Shown here one piece after another: positions 43,386 to 50,408 of a DNA stretch of 64,000 nucleotides (position 1 is the first letter of the stretch; every line of letters starts with the position of its first letter). The position numbers and the translations under genes were made by a program. Origin of the DNA: Desulfoferula sp040751985 (lineage in GTDB: Bacteria > Desulfobacterota > Desulfarculia > Desulfarculales > Desulfarculaceae); the NCBI GenBank assembly GCA_040751985.1, contig JBFMFU010000028.1:16440-80439 (forward strand), given 5' to 3'. A model generated the notes under the pieces. The model did not search any database and was not told where the DNA came from. It saw nothing but the letters and a program-made list of their open reading frames with translations.

Positions 43386-44380
43386 TGGGCTTCTGGCAGG
43401 ACCTGCCGGTCTTGGTCACCGGCGCCGACGGCTTCATCGGCAGCCACCTCAGCGAGCGCCTGGCCGCCGAGGGCGCCCGGGTGCGGGCCCTGGCCTATTA
43501 CAATTCCTTTGCCCGCTGGGGCTGGCTGGACGAGCTTCCGGCCGCGGCCCGAGAGCAGGTGGAGATATTTCCCGGCGACATCCGCGACCCTCTGCGGGTG
43601 GAGGAGGCGGTGCGCGGGCAGAAGGTGGTGTTCCATCTGGCCAGCCTCATCGCCATCCCCTACAGCTACCACGCCCCGGACAGCTACGTGCAGACCAACG
43701 TGGGCGGCGCCCTGAACGTGCTCAACGCCTGCCGCCGCCACGGGGTGGAGCGCCTGGTGCACACCTCCACCAGCGAGGTCTACGGCTCGGCCCGCTACGT
43801 GCCCATTGACGAGAAGCACCCCCTGCAGGGCCAGAGCCCCTACAGCGCCTCCAAGATCGGGGCCGACGCCCTGGCCGAGAGCTTTTGGCGCGCCTTCGGC
43901 CTGCCCGTGGCCATCATCCGGCCCTTTAACACCTTCGGGCCCCGCCAGTCGGCCCGGGCCGTGATCCCCACCATGCTCAGCCAGTTGGCCGCCGGGGCCA
44001 AGGAGCTGCGCCTGGGCGCGCTCAGCCCCACCCGTGACTTCAATTACGTGGCCGACACGGTGGAGGGCTTTTTGGCCGTGTCCCGGGCCGAGCAGGCGGT
44101 GGGCCGGGTGATCAACGTCGGCTCGGGCCGGGAGACCGCCATCGGGGACCTGGCCGCCAAGATCATGACCGCCATGGGCCGGCAGGTGCCCATCGTCACC
44201 GAGGAGGCCCGGCTGCGGCCTGCGGCCAGCGAGGTGGACCGCCTGCTCTGCGACAACACCCTGGCCAGAGAGCTGGCCGGCTGGCAGCCGCGCCACAGCC
44301 TGGAAGAGGGCCTGGCCGTTACCGCGGCCTGGGTGGCGGCCAACCTGCAGCACTTTCGGCCGGACGCCTACACCATCTAG
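43385..44380 (+). CDS. NDP-sugar 4,6-dehydratase, LegB-like SDR
   Basis: The 331-residue extended SDR has VLVTGADGFIGSHLSERL (about 9-26). HTSTSEVYG contains the Thr-Ser-Glu of 4,6-dehydratases. SPYSASK is the intact YxxxK, and RPFNTFGPRQSARAVIPTM is highly characteristic of LegB-type GDP-GlcNAc 4,6-dehydratases. The GTG start overlaps the stop of the nucleotidyltransferase (TAGTG). It should convert GDP-GlcNAc (or UDP-GlcNAc) to the 4-keto-6-deoxy sugar. In legionaminate synthesis LegC then aminates C4, but no aminotransferase is visible in the window. Confidence 0.85.
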   Translation: MGFWQDLPVLVTGADGFIGSHLSERLAAEGARVRALAYYNSFARWGWLDELPAAAREQVEIFPGDIRDPLRVEEAVRGQKVVFHLASLIAIPYSYHAPDSYVQTNVGGALNVLNACRRHGVERLVHTSTSEVYGSARYVPIDEKHPLQGQSPYSASKIGADALAESFWRAFGLPVAIIRPFNTFGPRQSARAVIPTMLSQLAAGAKELRLGALSPTRDFNYVADTVEGFLAVSRAEQAVGRVINVGSGRETAIGDLAAKIMTAMGRQVPIVTEEARLRPAASEVDRLLCDNTLARELAGWQPRHSLEEGLAVTAAWVAANLQHFRPDAYTI

Positions 44381-44383
44381 CCG

Positions 44384-45946
44384 ATGAACGCGCTGTTTAT
44401 CACCCAAGCCGGCAGCCTGGAACCCTTCCATATGCTGGCCCAGGCCCTGCGTCCCCTTGGCCTGGAGCGCAGCGGCTTCGTGGTCACGGACTCGCGCTAC
44501 TTCAATGAAACTTTCCTGCCCCAGCACCCAGAGTTCACCAGCCAGGGCCACGTCCTGCTCAAAGAGTGGGAGGTCTACGCCCAGGCCTTGGCTGGCCGGG
44601 CCGACCCTGCGACGCTCGCGGAGTTGGAAAAGCGCCTGGGCGCGCCCTATCTCTGGGACGCCCTGGTGGCGGACCGGCGCATCTACCTGGGCCGCAAGGC
44701 CACCTTCACCCAAGACTACGCCCCCTCCTTCAGCCACGGGCAGATGCTCTCCCTGCTGCAGCACATGGCTTTGGACTTGGAGAAGCTGTTCGACCAGGTG
44801 CAGCCGGACCTGGTGGTCTCCTTCATCTGCGTGACCATGGCCGACTACCTGGGCTGGCGGGTGGCGGCCAGCCGGGGTATCCCCTTCCTGAACCTGCGGC
44901 CCACCCGCATCCGCAACTACTTCTACGCCGGCGAGAGCCCCCTGGAGCCCTCGGGCTGGCTGTGGCGGGCCTATGAGCGCCGCCTGGCCGCGGGCGGGGA
45001 CGAGGCAACGGCCGCGGCCTATCTGGAGGAGGTGCGCGGCCGCACCGCTCGCTACGAGGGCGTGATCGCGCCCTCGGCCAAGCCCATGGAGCAGGCCCTG
45101 GGATCGGGCGAGCAGCCGGGCCTGGGCGTCCGTTTGAGCCGGGCCTGGCAGAACTGGCGCGACTACCAGGGCAAATACCGCCAGGACCCGCACGTGCCGC
45201 CCCTGATCAGCCAGACCATCTACCGGCGGGTGGTCAAGCCCTGGCGGGCCTGGAGCCTGGATCAGCGGCTGCGGCCGGGCTACCTGGGCCCCGAGCAACT
45301 GGCCCAGGGCAGCTTCGCCTTCTTCCCCCTGCACAAGGAGCCCGAGGTCACCCTGCTGGTTTACAGCAAGCCCTACGTGAACCAGATCGAGGCCTGCCGG
45401 CTTATCGCCTCCAGCCTGCCAACGGGCATGAAGCTGGTGGTCAAGGAGCATCCGGGCAGCGTGGGGGCGCGCAAACCGGGCTTCTACGACAAGTTATTGC
45501 AAATACCCAACCTGGCCCTGGCCCCGCCGGAGCTGGACGCGCGTGAGTTCATAGTAAAGGCGGCGCTCATCGCGGTGATCGCCGGGTCGGTGGGCTTCGA
45601 GGCCCTGATGCTGCGGCGGCCGGTGCTGACCCTGGGCAACGCGCCCTTCAACTGCCTGCCCGAGAGCATGCTGCGCCACGCGCCCCAAGCCCTGCGCCTG
45701 AGCCAGGAGGTGGCGGCGCTGCTGGCCGGCCATCAACACGACGAAAAGGCCCTGCTGGCCTACCTGGGCGCGGTGATGGACAACTCCTGCCCAGTGGACT
45801 GGTACTCCCTGTTCCTGGGCCGGCAGGGCGTGCATACCGTGGGCGATCAGGCGGGCGACCGCCAGGCCCGGCAGCAGGAGCAGGCCGAGCGCCTGGCCGC
45901 GTACCTGCTGCGGCGGGTTGAGGAGATAAAGGCTGGGGCTGCCTAG
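44384..45946 (+). CDS. capsule-polysaccharide-type glycosyltransferase (KpsC/KpsS-like)
   Basis: The 520-residue soluble protein is recognised by its second half: FPLHKEPEVTLLVYSKPYVNQ, then KLVVKEHPGSVGARK, and AVIAGSVGFEALMLRRPVLTLG. These are the hallmark blocks of the capsule polysaccharide family (KpsC/KpsS/WcbA-like), which in some capsules adds Kdo linkers. The first half (about 1-240) has no recognised motif. It starts four bases after the LegB-like gene and lies between two nonulosonate genes, so it may be the transferase for the nonulosonic acid. Co-location is the only evidence for that. Confidence 0.7.
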   Translation: MNALFITQAGSLEPFHMLAQALRPLGLERSGFVVTDSRYFNETFLPQHPEFTSQGHVLLKEWEVYAQALAGRADPATLAELEKRLGAPYLWDALVADRRIYLGRKATFTQDYAPSFSHGQMLSLLQHMALDLEKLFDQVQPDLVVSFICVTMADYLGWRVAASRGIPFLNLRPTRIRNYFYAGESPLEPSGWLWRAYERRLAAGGDEATAAAYLEEVRGRTARYEGVIAPSAKPMEQALGSGEQPGLGVRLSRAWQNWRDYQGKYRQDPHVPPLISQTIYRRVVKPWRAWSLDQRLRPGYLGPEQLAQGSFAFFPLHKEPEVTLLVYSKPYVNQIEACRLIASSLPTGMKLVVKEHPGSVGARKPGFYDKLLQIPNLALAPPELDAREFIVKAALIAVIAGSVGFEALMLRRPVLTLGNAPFNCLPESMLRHAPQALRLSQEVAALLAGHQHDEKALLAYLGAVMDNSCPVDWYSLFLGRQGVHTVGDQAGDRQARQQEQAERLAAYLLRRVEEIKAGAA

Positions 45947-45968
45947 GCCCCGGCCGCGGGAGAGGAAC

Positions 45969-47018
45969 ATGGCAGAGCTAGACCTGGCCGGCCGCAAGAT
46001 CGGACCCACCCATCCGCCCCTGGTCATCGCCGAGGCGGGCATCAACCACGAGGGCGAGTTCGACAAGGCCATCGCCCTGGTGGACGCTGCCAAGGCCGCC
46101 GGCGCCGAATGCATCAAGTTCCAGTGCCACATCACCGAGGCCGAGATGATCCCCACGGACATGACCCCAGGCGAGATATCCCAGGAAAAGCTATGGGACA
46201 TCATCAAGCGCTGCGAGCTGAACGCCGACGAGGAGCGGCGGGTGCAGGCCCACTGCGCCCAGCAGGGCATCCTGTATCTGTCCACGCCCTTTTCCCGCGA
46301 GGCGGCCGACCGCCTGCAGGCCATGGGCGTGCCCGCCTTCAAGATCGGCTCGGGCGAGTGCAACAACCTGCCTCTGCTCAAGCACGTGGCCTCCTTCGGC
46401 AAGCCCATGATCCTGTCCACGGGCATGAACGACCTGGAGTCGGTGCGCCGCTCGGTGGCGGTGATCCAGGCCGCGGGCGCGTCCCTGATGCTTATGCACT
46501 GCACCTCGCTGTACCCCACACCCTATGACAAGGTGCGCCTGGGGGCCATCCCGCAGATGATAGAGGAGTTCGGCCTGCCCGTGGGCCTGAGCGACCACAG
46601 CCTGGGCATCTGGGCCTGCCTGGGCGCGGTGGCCCTGGGGGCCTGCGTGCTGGAGAAGCACTTCACCATCAGCCGCGACTGGCCAGGGCCGGACACGGGC
46701 ATTTCCATCGAACCCCAGGAGCTGGCTGACCTGGTGACGGGCTCGCGGGCGGTGTGGGAGGCGGCGGGCAGGGGCCAGGCCACGGCCAAGGGCATCCTGC
46801 CCGAGGAGCAGCCGGTGATAGACTTCGCCTACGCCAGCGTGGTGACCATTGCGCCGGTCAAGGCCGGCCAGCCCTTTGACCGCGACAACACCTGGGTCAA
46901 GCGGCCGGGCACCGGGCCCATCCTGGCCGCGGACCTGGACCGGGTGCTGGGCAAGAAGGCCCGCCGCAACCTGCCGGCCGATGTGCAGATCGCCCCGGAC
47001 GACGTTGATGGCTTCTAG
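45969..47018 (+). CDS. neuB: N-acetylneuraminate/legionaminate synthase family (NeuB)
   Basis: The 349-residue protein has the NeuB TIM-barrel blocks VIAEAGINHEGEFDKA (about 20-35), ECIKFQCHITEAEM, KIGSGECNNLPLL, LMHCTSLYPTP, and LSDHSLG. A C-terminal SAF (antifreeze-like) domain (about 285-345, AGQPFDRDNTWVKRPGTG) follows. NeuB-family enzymes condense phosphoenolpyruvate with an N-acylated hexosamine to make a nine-carbon ulosonic acid. The strong GAGAGGAAC ribosome site supports the start. With the LegB- and NeuC-like genes it forms the core of a nonulosonate pathway. Whether the product is legionaminic acid or a relative is open. Confidence 0.9.
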   Translation: MAELDLAGRKIGPTHPPLVIAEAGINHEGEFDKAIALVDAAKAAGAECIKFQCHITEAEMIPTDMTPGEISQEKLWDIIKRCELNADEERRVQAHCAQQGILYLSTPFSREAADRLQAMGVPAFKIGSGECNNLPLLKHVASFGKPMILSTGMNDLESVRRSVAVIQAAGASLMLMHCTSLYPTPYDKVRLGAIPQMIEEFGLPVGLSDHSLGIWACLGAVALGACVLEKHFTISRDWPGPDTGISIEPQELADLVTGSRAVWEAAGRGQATAKGILPEEQPVIDFAYASVVTIAPVKAGQPFDRDNTWVKRPGTGPILAADLDRVLGKKARRNLPADVQIAPDDVDGF

Positions 47019-47946
47019 CCTGGCAGGCAGACCGGTGCTGGTCACCGGCGCGGCTGGGTTCATCGGCCGGCACCTGCTGCCCCGCCTGCGGGCGCGGGGG
47101 GCGCGGGTGGTGGCCTTGGACGAGAGGCTGCCGGAGGAGCCGGCGGGCGAGGTGACTTGGCTGTCCGGCTCGGTGCTCATGGAAGCGGACCTGGTGCGGG
47201 CCCTGGAGGCCCTGCCCGCCGGCAAGGCGGTGCTGTTCCACCTGGCCGGCTGGAGCCACGTGGGGCAATGCGAGGATGATTCGGAGATGGCCAGGGCGCT
47301 TAATACGGACGCCCCTCTGCGTCTGGCCGAGCTCTGGCTGGCGCGCGGCCAGCGCCGAATGGTCTTCCCCTCCACGGTGCTGGTGTACGCGGCCCAGGGC
47401 CCGGAGCGGCCCCTGCGCGAGGACGACCCCACGCGGCCGGACACGGTCTACGCCCAGACCAAGCTGGAGGCCGAGCAGGGACTGGCGCGCCTGGCCGACC
47501 AGCAAGGCCTGTGCGTGCAGATCGCCCGCCTGACCCGGGTCTACGGCCCGGGCGCGGCCGGCGACACGGTGGTGGCTCTGGCTCTGAACCAGGCCCGGCG
47601 CGGCCAGGCCCCGAAGCTGAAAAACCCCGGCCGGGTGCTGGACCTAATCCACGTGGACGACGTGGCCGAGGGGCTCTGCCGCCTGGCCGAGCTGCCCGAG
47701 GCGGCCGGCTGCCAGGTGGTGAACCTGGCCAGCGGCCGGGGCTGCCGCGTGGCGCAGTTGGCCGCCATGGTGGGCGAGCTGGCCGGCCTGGCCCCGGCTG
47801 CGCCAGCGCCGGACTCCGGCGGCCAGGGCGGGTCCCTGATGTTGGACATAAGCCGCCTGCGGGAGCTGACCGGCTGGCAGCCGGAGTATGATCTGGCCGT
47901 TGGCCTGGCCCAGACCTGGCGGGAAATGAAGGGACGCCGTGGCTAA
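47008..47946 (+). CDS. extended SDR, NDP-sugar epimerase/reductase-like
   Basis: The 312-residue protein has VLVTGAAGFIGRHLLPRL (about 10-27), FPSTVLVYAAQG and an intact YAQTK. RLTRVYGPGA and VLDLIHVDDVAEGL identify an NDP-sugar SDR of the epimerase/reductase type. The ATG overlaps the neuB stop by 11 bases and its own stop overlaps the neuC-like start by 8, so it is embedded in the nonulosonate operon. In that operon it takes the place where an aminotransferase or acetyltransferase would be expected. It could reduce the 4-keto sugar made by the LegB-like enzyme. That is inference. Confidence 0.8.
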   Translation: MASSLAGRPVLVTGAAGFIGRHLLPRLRARGARVVALDERLPEEPAGEVTWLSGSVLMEADLVRALEALPAGKAVLFHLAGWSHVGQCEDDSEMARALNTDAPLRLAELWLARGQRRMVFPSTVLVYAAQGPERPLREDDPTRPDTVYAQTKLEAEQGLARLADQQGLCVQIARLTRVYGPGAAGDTVVALALNQARRGQAPKLKNPGRVLDLIHVDDVAEGLCRLAELPEAAGCQVVNLASGRGCRVAQLAAMVGELAGLAPAAPAPDSGGQGGSLMLDISRLRELTGWQPEYDLAVGLAQTWREMKGRRG

Positions 47947-49126
47947 GCGCAAGATCGCCATCTTCACCGGCAACCGGGCCGAGTACGGCCTGCAGAAGCC
48001 GGTGATCCAGGCCATGTACGAGCACCCGGAACTGGAGCCCTATCTGCTGGTGGGCGGGGCGCACCTGAACGAGGACTTCGGCCTGACCAAGCAGGAGATC
48101 GCCCGGGACGGCTTTCAGGTCTACGCCGAGGTCAAGATAGACCTGTCCCAGGACAACCTGGTGGGCACGGCCCAGGCCATCGGCACCGGCATCCTCAACC
48201 TCAGCGGCACCCTGGCCAAGCTCAAGCCCGACTTCCTGGTGGTGTACGCGGACCGCTTCGAGGGATTTGCCGCGGTGATCACCGGCACTCAGATGGGCAT
48301 CCCCACCGCGCACATCGAGGGCGGGGACATCACCGAGGGCGGGGCCCTGGACGACATGGTGCGCCACGCCATGACCAAGCTGGCTCACCTGCACTTCACC
48401 ACCAACGAGCAGGCCGCCGAGCGGGTGCGGCGGCTGGGCGAGGAGCCCTGGCGGGTGCACAACGTGGGCTTCCCGGCCCTGGACCTCATCACCCAGGGCG
48501 ATCTGGCCACCCCAGCCGAGCTGGCCCAGCGCCTGGGCCTGGACCCGGCCCGGCCGTTGGTGATCTTCACCCAGCACTCGGTGACCACCGAGTTCGATCA
48601 GGCCCTGGCCCAGTTGGAGCCTTCGCTGCAGGCCCTGGAGGCCCTGGCCGGCCGCGGCGTGCAGGTGATCGCCACCTACCCCAACAACGACGCCGGCGGC
48701 CTGCGCATCATCAAGCGCCTGGAGCAGTGGGCGGCCCAGGGCATACCCGGCGTGCAGGTGCACGGCAGCCTGGGACGCTACAACTATCATGGCGTGCTGA
48801 ACCTCTGCGGCCGGGAGGGGCGGGGAGCCTGCCTGGGCAACTCCTCCAGCGGCATTAAGGAGACCCCGGCCCTGGGCTGCCCGGCGGTGAACATCGGCAG
48901 CCGGCAGCAGGGCCGTCTGCGGGCGGCCAACGTCATCGACGCCGGCTACGACCGCGACCAGATTCTGGCCGCCAGCGAGAAGGCCCTCTGGGACGAGGCC
49001 TTCCGGGAGCGGTGCCGCACTTGCGCCAACCCCTACGGCCGGGGCGACGCCGGCGCCCGCATCGCCGAGGTGCTGGCCACGACGGAGCTGGGCCCGGCCT
49101 TGATTCAGAAGAAGATGACCTACTAG
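47939..49126 (+). CDS. neuC: NDP-GlcNAc 2-epimerase (hydrolysing), NeuC/LegG family
   Basis: The 395-residue GT-B-fold epimerase has FTGNRAEYGLQKPVI (about 9-23), VVYADRFEGFAA (about 100-111), THIEGGD-like PTAHIEGGDITEGG (about 122-135), and LGNSSSGIKETPALGCPAVNIG near 300. These are the family's UDP-binding and catalytic blocks. Members hydrolyse UDP- or GDP-linked 2-acetamido sugars and invert C2, giving the mannosamine-type substrate of NeuB. The GTG start overlaps the previous gene. With a guanylyltransferase-like gene in the set, a GDP-linked substrate (LegG-type) is favoured. Confidence 0.9.
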   Translation: MAKRKIAIFTGNRAEYGLQKPVIQAMYEHPELEPYLLVGGAHLNEDFGLTKQEIARDGFQVYAEVKIDLSQDNLVGTAQAIGTGILNLSGTLAKLKPDFLVVYADRFEGFAAVITGTQMGIPTAHIEGGDITEGGALDDMVRHAMTKLAHLHFTTNEQAAERVRRLGEEPWRVHNVGFPALDLITQGDLATPAELAQRLGLDPARPLVIFTQHSVTTEFDQALAQLEPSLQALEALAGRGVQVIATYPNNDAGGLRIIKRLEQWAAQGIPGVQVHGSLGRYNYHGVLNLCGREGRGACLGNSSSGIKETPALGCPAVNIGSRQQGRLRAANVIDAGYDRDQILAASEKALWDEAFRERCRTCANPYGRGDAGARIAEVLATTELGPALIQKKMTY

Positions 49127-49143
49127 GCCACGGGCGACGAGGC

Positions 49144-50391
49144 ATGCTCAAGCTGCTGGACGATTTTGCGGGCGCTAACATCGGGCCGGGCCAGGTATCC
49201 GGCGACCGGGTCAGCCTGCGCCTGCGGCGCGATCCCATCACCCGGGCCGACGGCGCCACGCACGACTACAATTACCACTTCCTCTTCGGCCTGAAGAACG
49301 AGGGCGCTGCGGCCCGCCGCGCCCAGGTGGGCATAGAGGCTGATGGGCCGGAGGGGCTGGAGCAGCGGCCGCTGCTCTACGCCGCGGCCTCGCTGGAAGA
49401 CGGCTTCGCGCCGGCCGCGCTGGAGGCCCGCTACGACGGCGGCCGCGCCTACTGGCTGCAGCCGGAGCTGGGGCCCTGCCAGAGCCTGTACCTGGCCAAC
49501 ACTTACTTCCAGCCGCCGGCGCAGCTGACCGCCCGCCTGGCCGAGTTGGCCGCGGCCGGCAAGGCCCAGGCCGAGGTGTACGGCCGCAGCCTGCAGGGCC
49601 GCGACCTGCTGGCCTATCACTACCCGGCCGCCCAAGGCCCTGAGCAGGCCTGCGTGTTCATCAGCAGCGGTTTTCACCCGCCCGAGCCCGACACCCTGGC
49701 CAGCCAGGCCGTGATGCAGTGGCTGGCTTCGCCCGCGGCCGCGCCGGCGCGCGAGAGCCTGTCCTTCTGCCTGGCGCCCATGGCCAACCCGGACGGCTTT
49801 TTCCTGGGCACCCAGGGCCACAACGCGGCCGGGGTGAACTTCTACTGGGAGTTCCGGCCCGAGCAGGTTGCGCGCATCCCCGAGGCCGCGGCCCTGTGGG
49901 CCCTGGCCCAGCGCCTGCGGCCGGCGCTGTACTTCGACTTCCACGCCTACACCTTTCAGGGCGCGGCCAAGGCCGCTGGCCCCTACCTGAAGCCGCTCTG
50001 GCACTACCGCGGCCCGGCGGTGCGCGGCCTGGCCGCGGACATGGAGCGCCGCCTGTTGGCCCTCACGGGCGGGGCCTGCATGCGCGGGGCCTCGCCCCTG
50101 TCCCTGACCACCCTGCAGTCCCGGCTCACCCGCCGCTTCAACACCATCACCTTTGCCAAGTACCACCTGCACCTGGGCCAGGGCGTCGAGGCCTGCCGCG
50201 AGCACGGCCGCCAGGTGGTGGCCGCCGCGGTGCAGGCCATGCTGGACGCGGGCCTGACCCGCCGCGCGGACATCCTGGCCGCGCCTCACGGCGGCCAGCC
50301 CCGCGAGCCCCTGCGCGGCCTGGCCGGCTGGGGCCAGGCCCTGTGGGAAGGGCCGGTGAAGGGATTCCTGCGGCCGCTGCTGATACGCTAA
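49144..50391 (+). CDS. M14 metallocarboxypeptidase-like protein with N-terminal beta domain
   Basis: The 415-residue protein has an N-terminal beta-sandwich-like region (about 1-130, DYNYHFLFGLKNEG) as in cytosolic carboxypeptidases. An M14 zinc domain follows with SSGFHPPEPDTL (His178, Glu181) and YFDFHAYTF (His267) as the three metal ligands, and MANPDGFF as the conserved Asn-Pro-Asp-Gly. The catalytic Glu near the end of M14 enzymes is not evident; the corresponding stretch reads FNTITFAKYH. There is no signal peptide. It directly follows the neuC-like gene by 17 bases. A deacylase role on a sugar intermediate is a possibility. The start is the ATG at 49144; the frame is open upstream over neuC. 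Confidence 0.75.
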   Translation: MLKLLDDFAGANIGPGQVSGDRVSLRLRRDPITRADGATHDYNYHFLFGLKNEGAAARRAQVGIEADGPEGLEQRPLLYAAASLEDGFAPAALEARYDGGRAYWLQPELGPCQSLYLANTYFQPPAQLTARLAELAAAGKAQAEVYGRSLQGRDLLAYHYPAAQGPEQACVFISSGFHPPEPDTLASQAVMQWLASPAAAPARESLSFCLAPMANPDGFFLGTQGHNAAGVNFYWEFRPEQVARIPEAAALWALAQRLRPALYFDFHAYTFQGAAKAAGPYLKPLWHYRGPAVRGLAADMERRLLALTGGACMRGASPLSLTTLQSRLTRRFNTITFAKYHLHLGQGVEACREHGRQVVAAAVQAMLDAGLTRRADILAAPHGGQPREPLRGLAGWGQALWEGPVKGFLRPLLIR

Positions 50392-50408
50392 AGCTTGCCT
50401 TAATAAAT

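Noticed and set aside
43187..45451. Long minus-strand open frame of over 700 codons
   Set aside because: It lies opposite the LegB-like and KpsC-like genes, which have clear family motifs. The translation is His/Gly/Gln-rich low-complexity text typical of antisense frames in high-G+C DNA.
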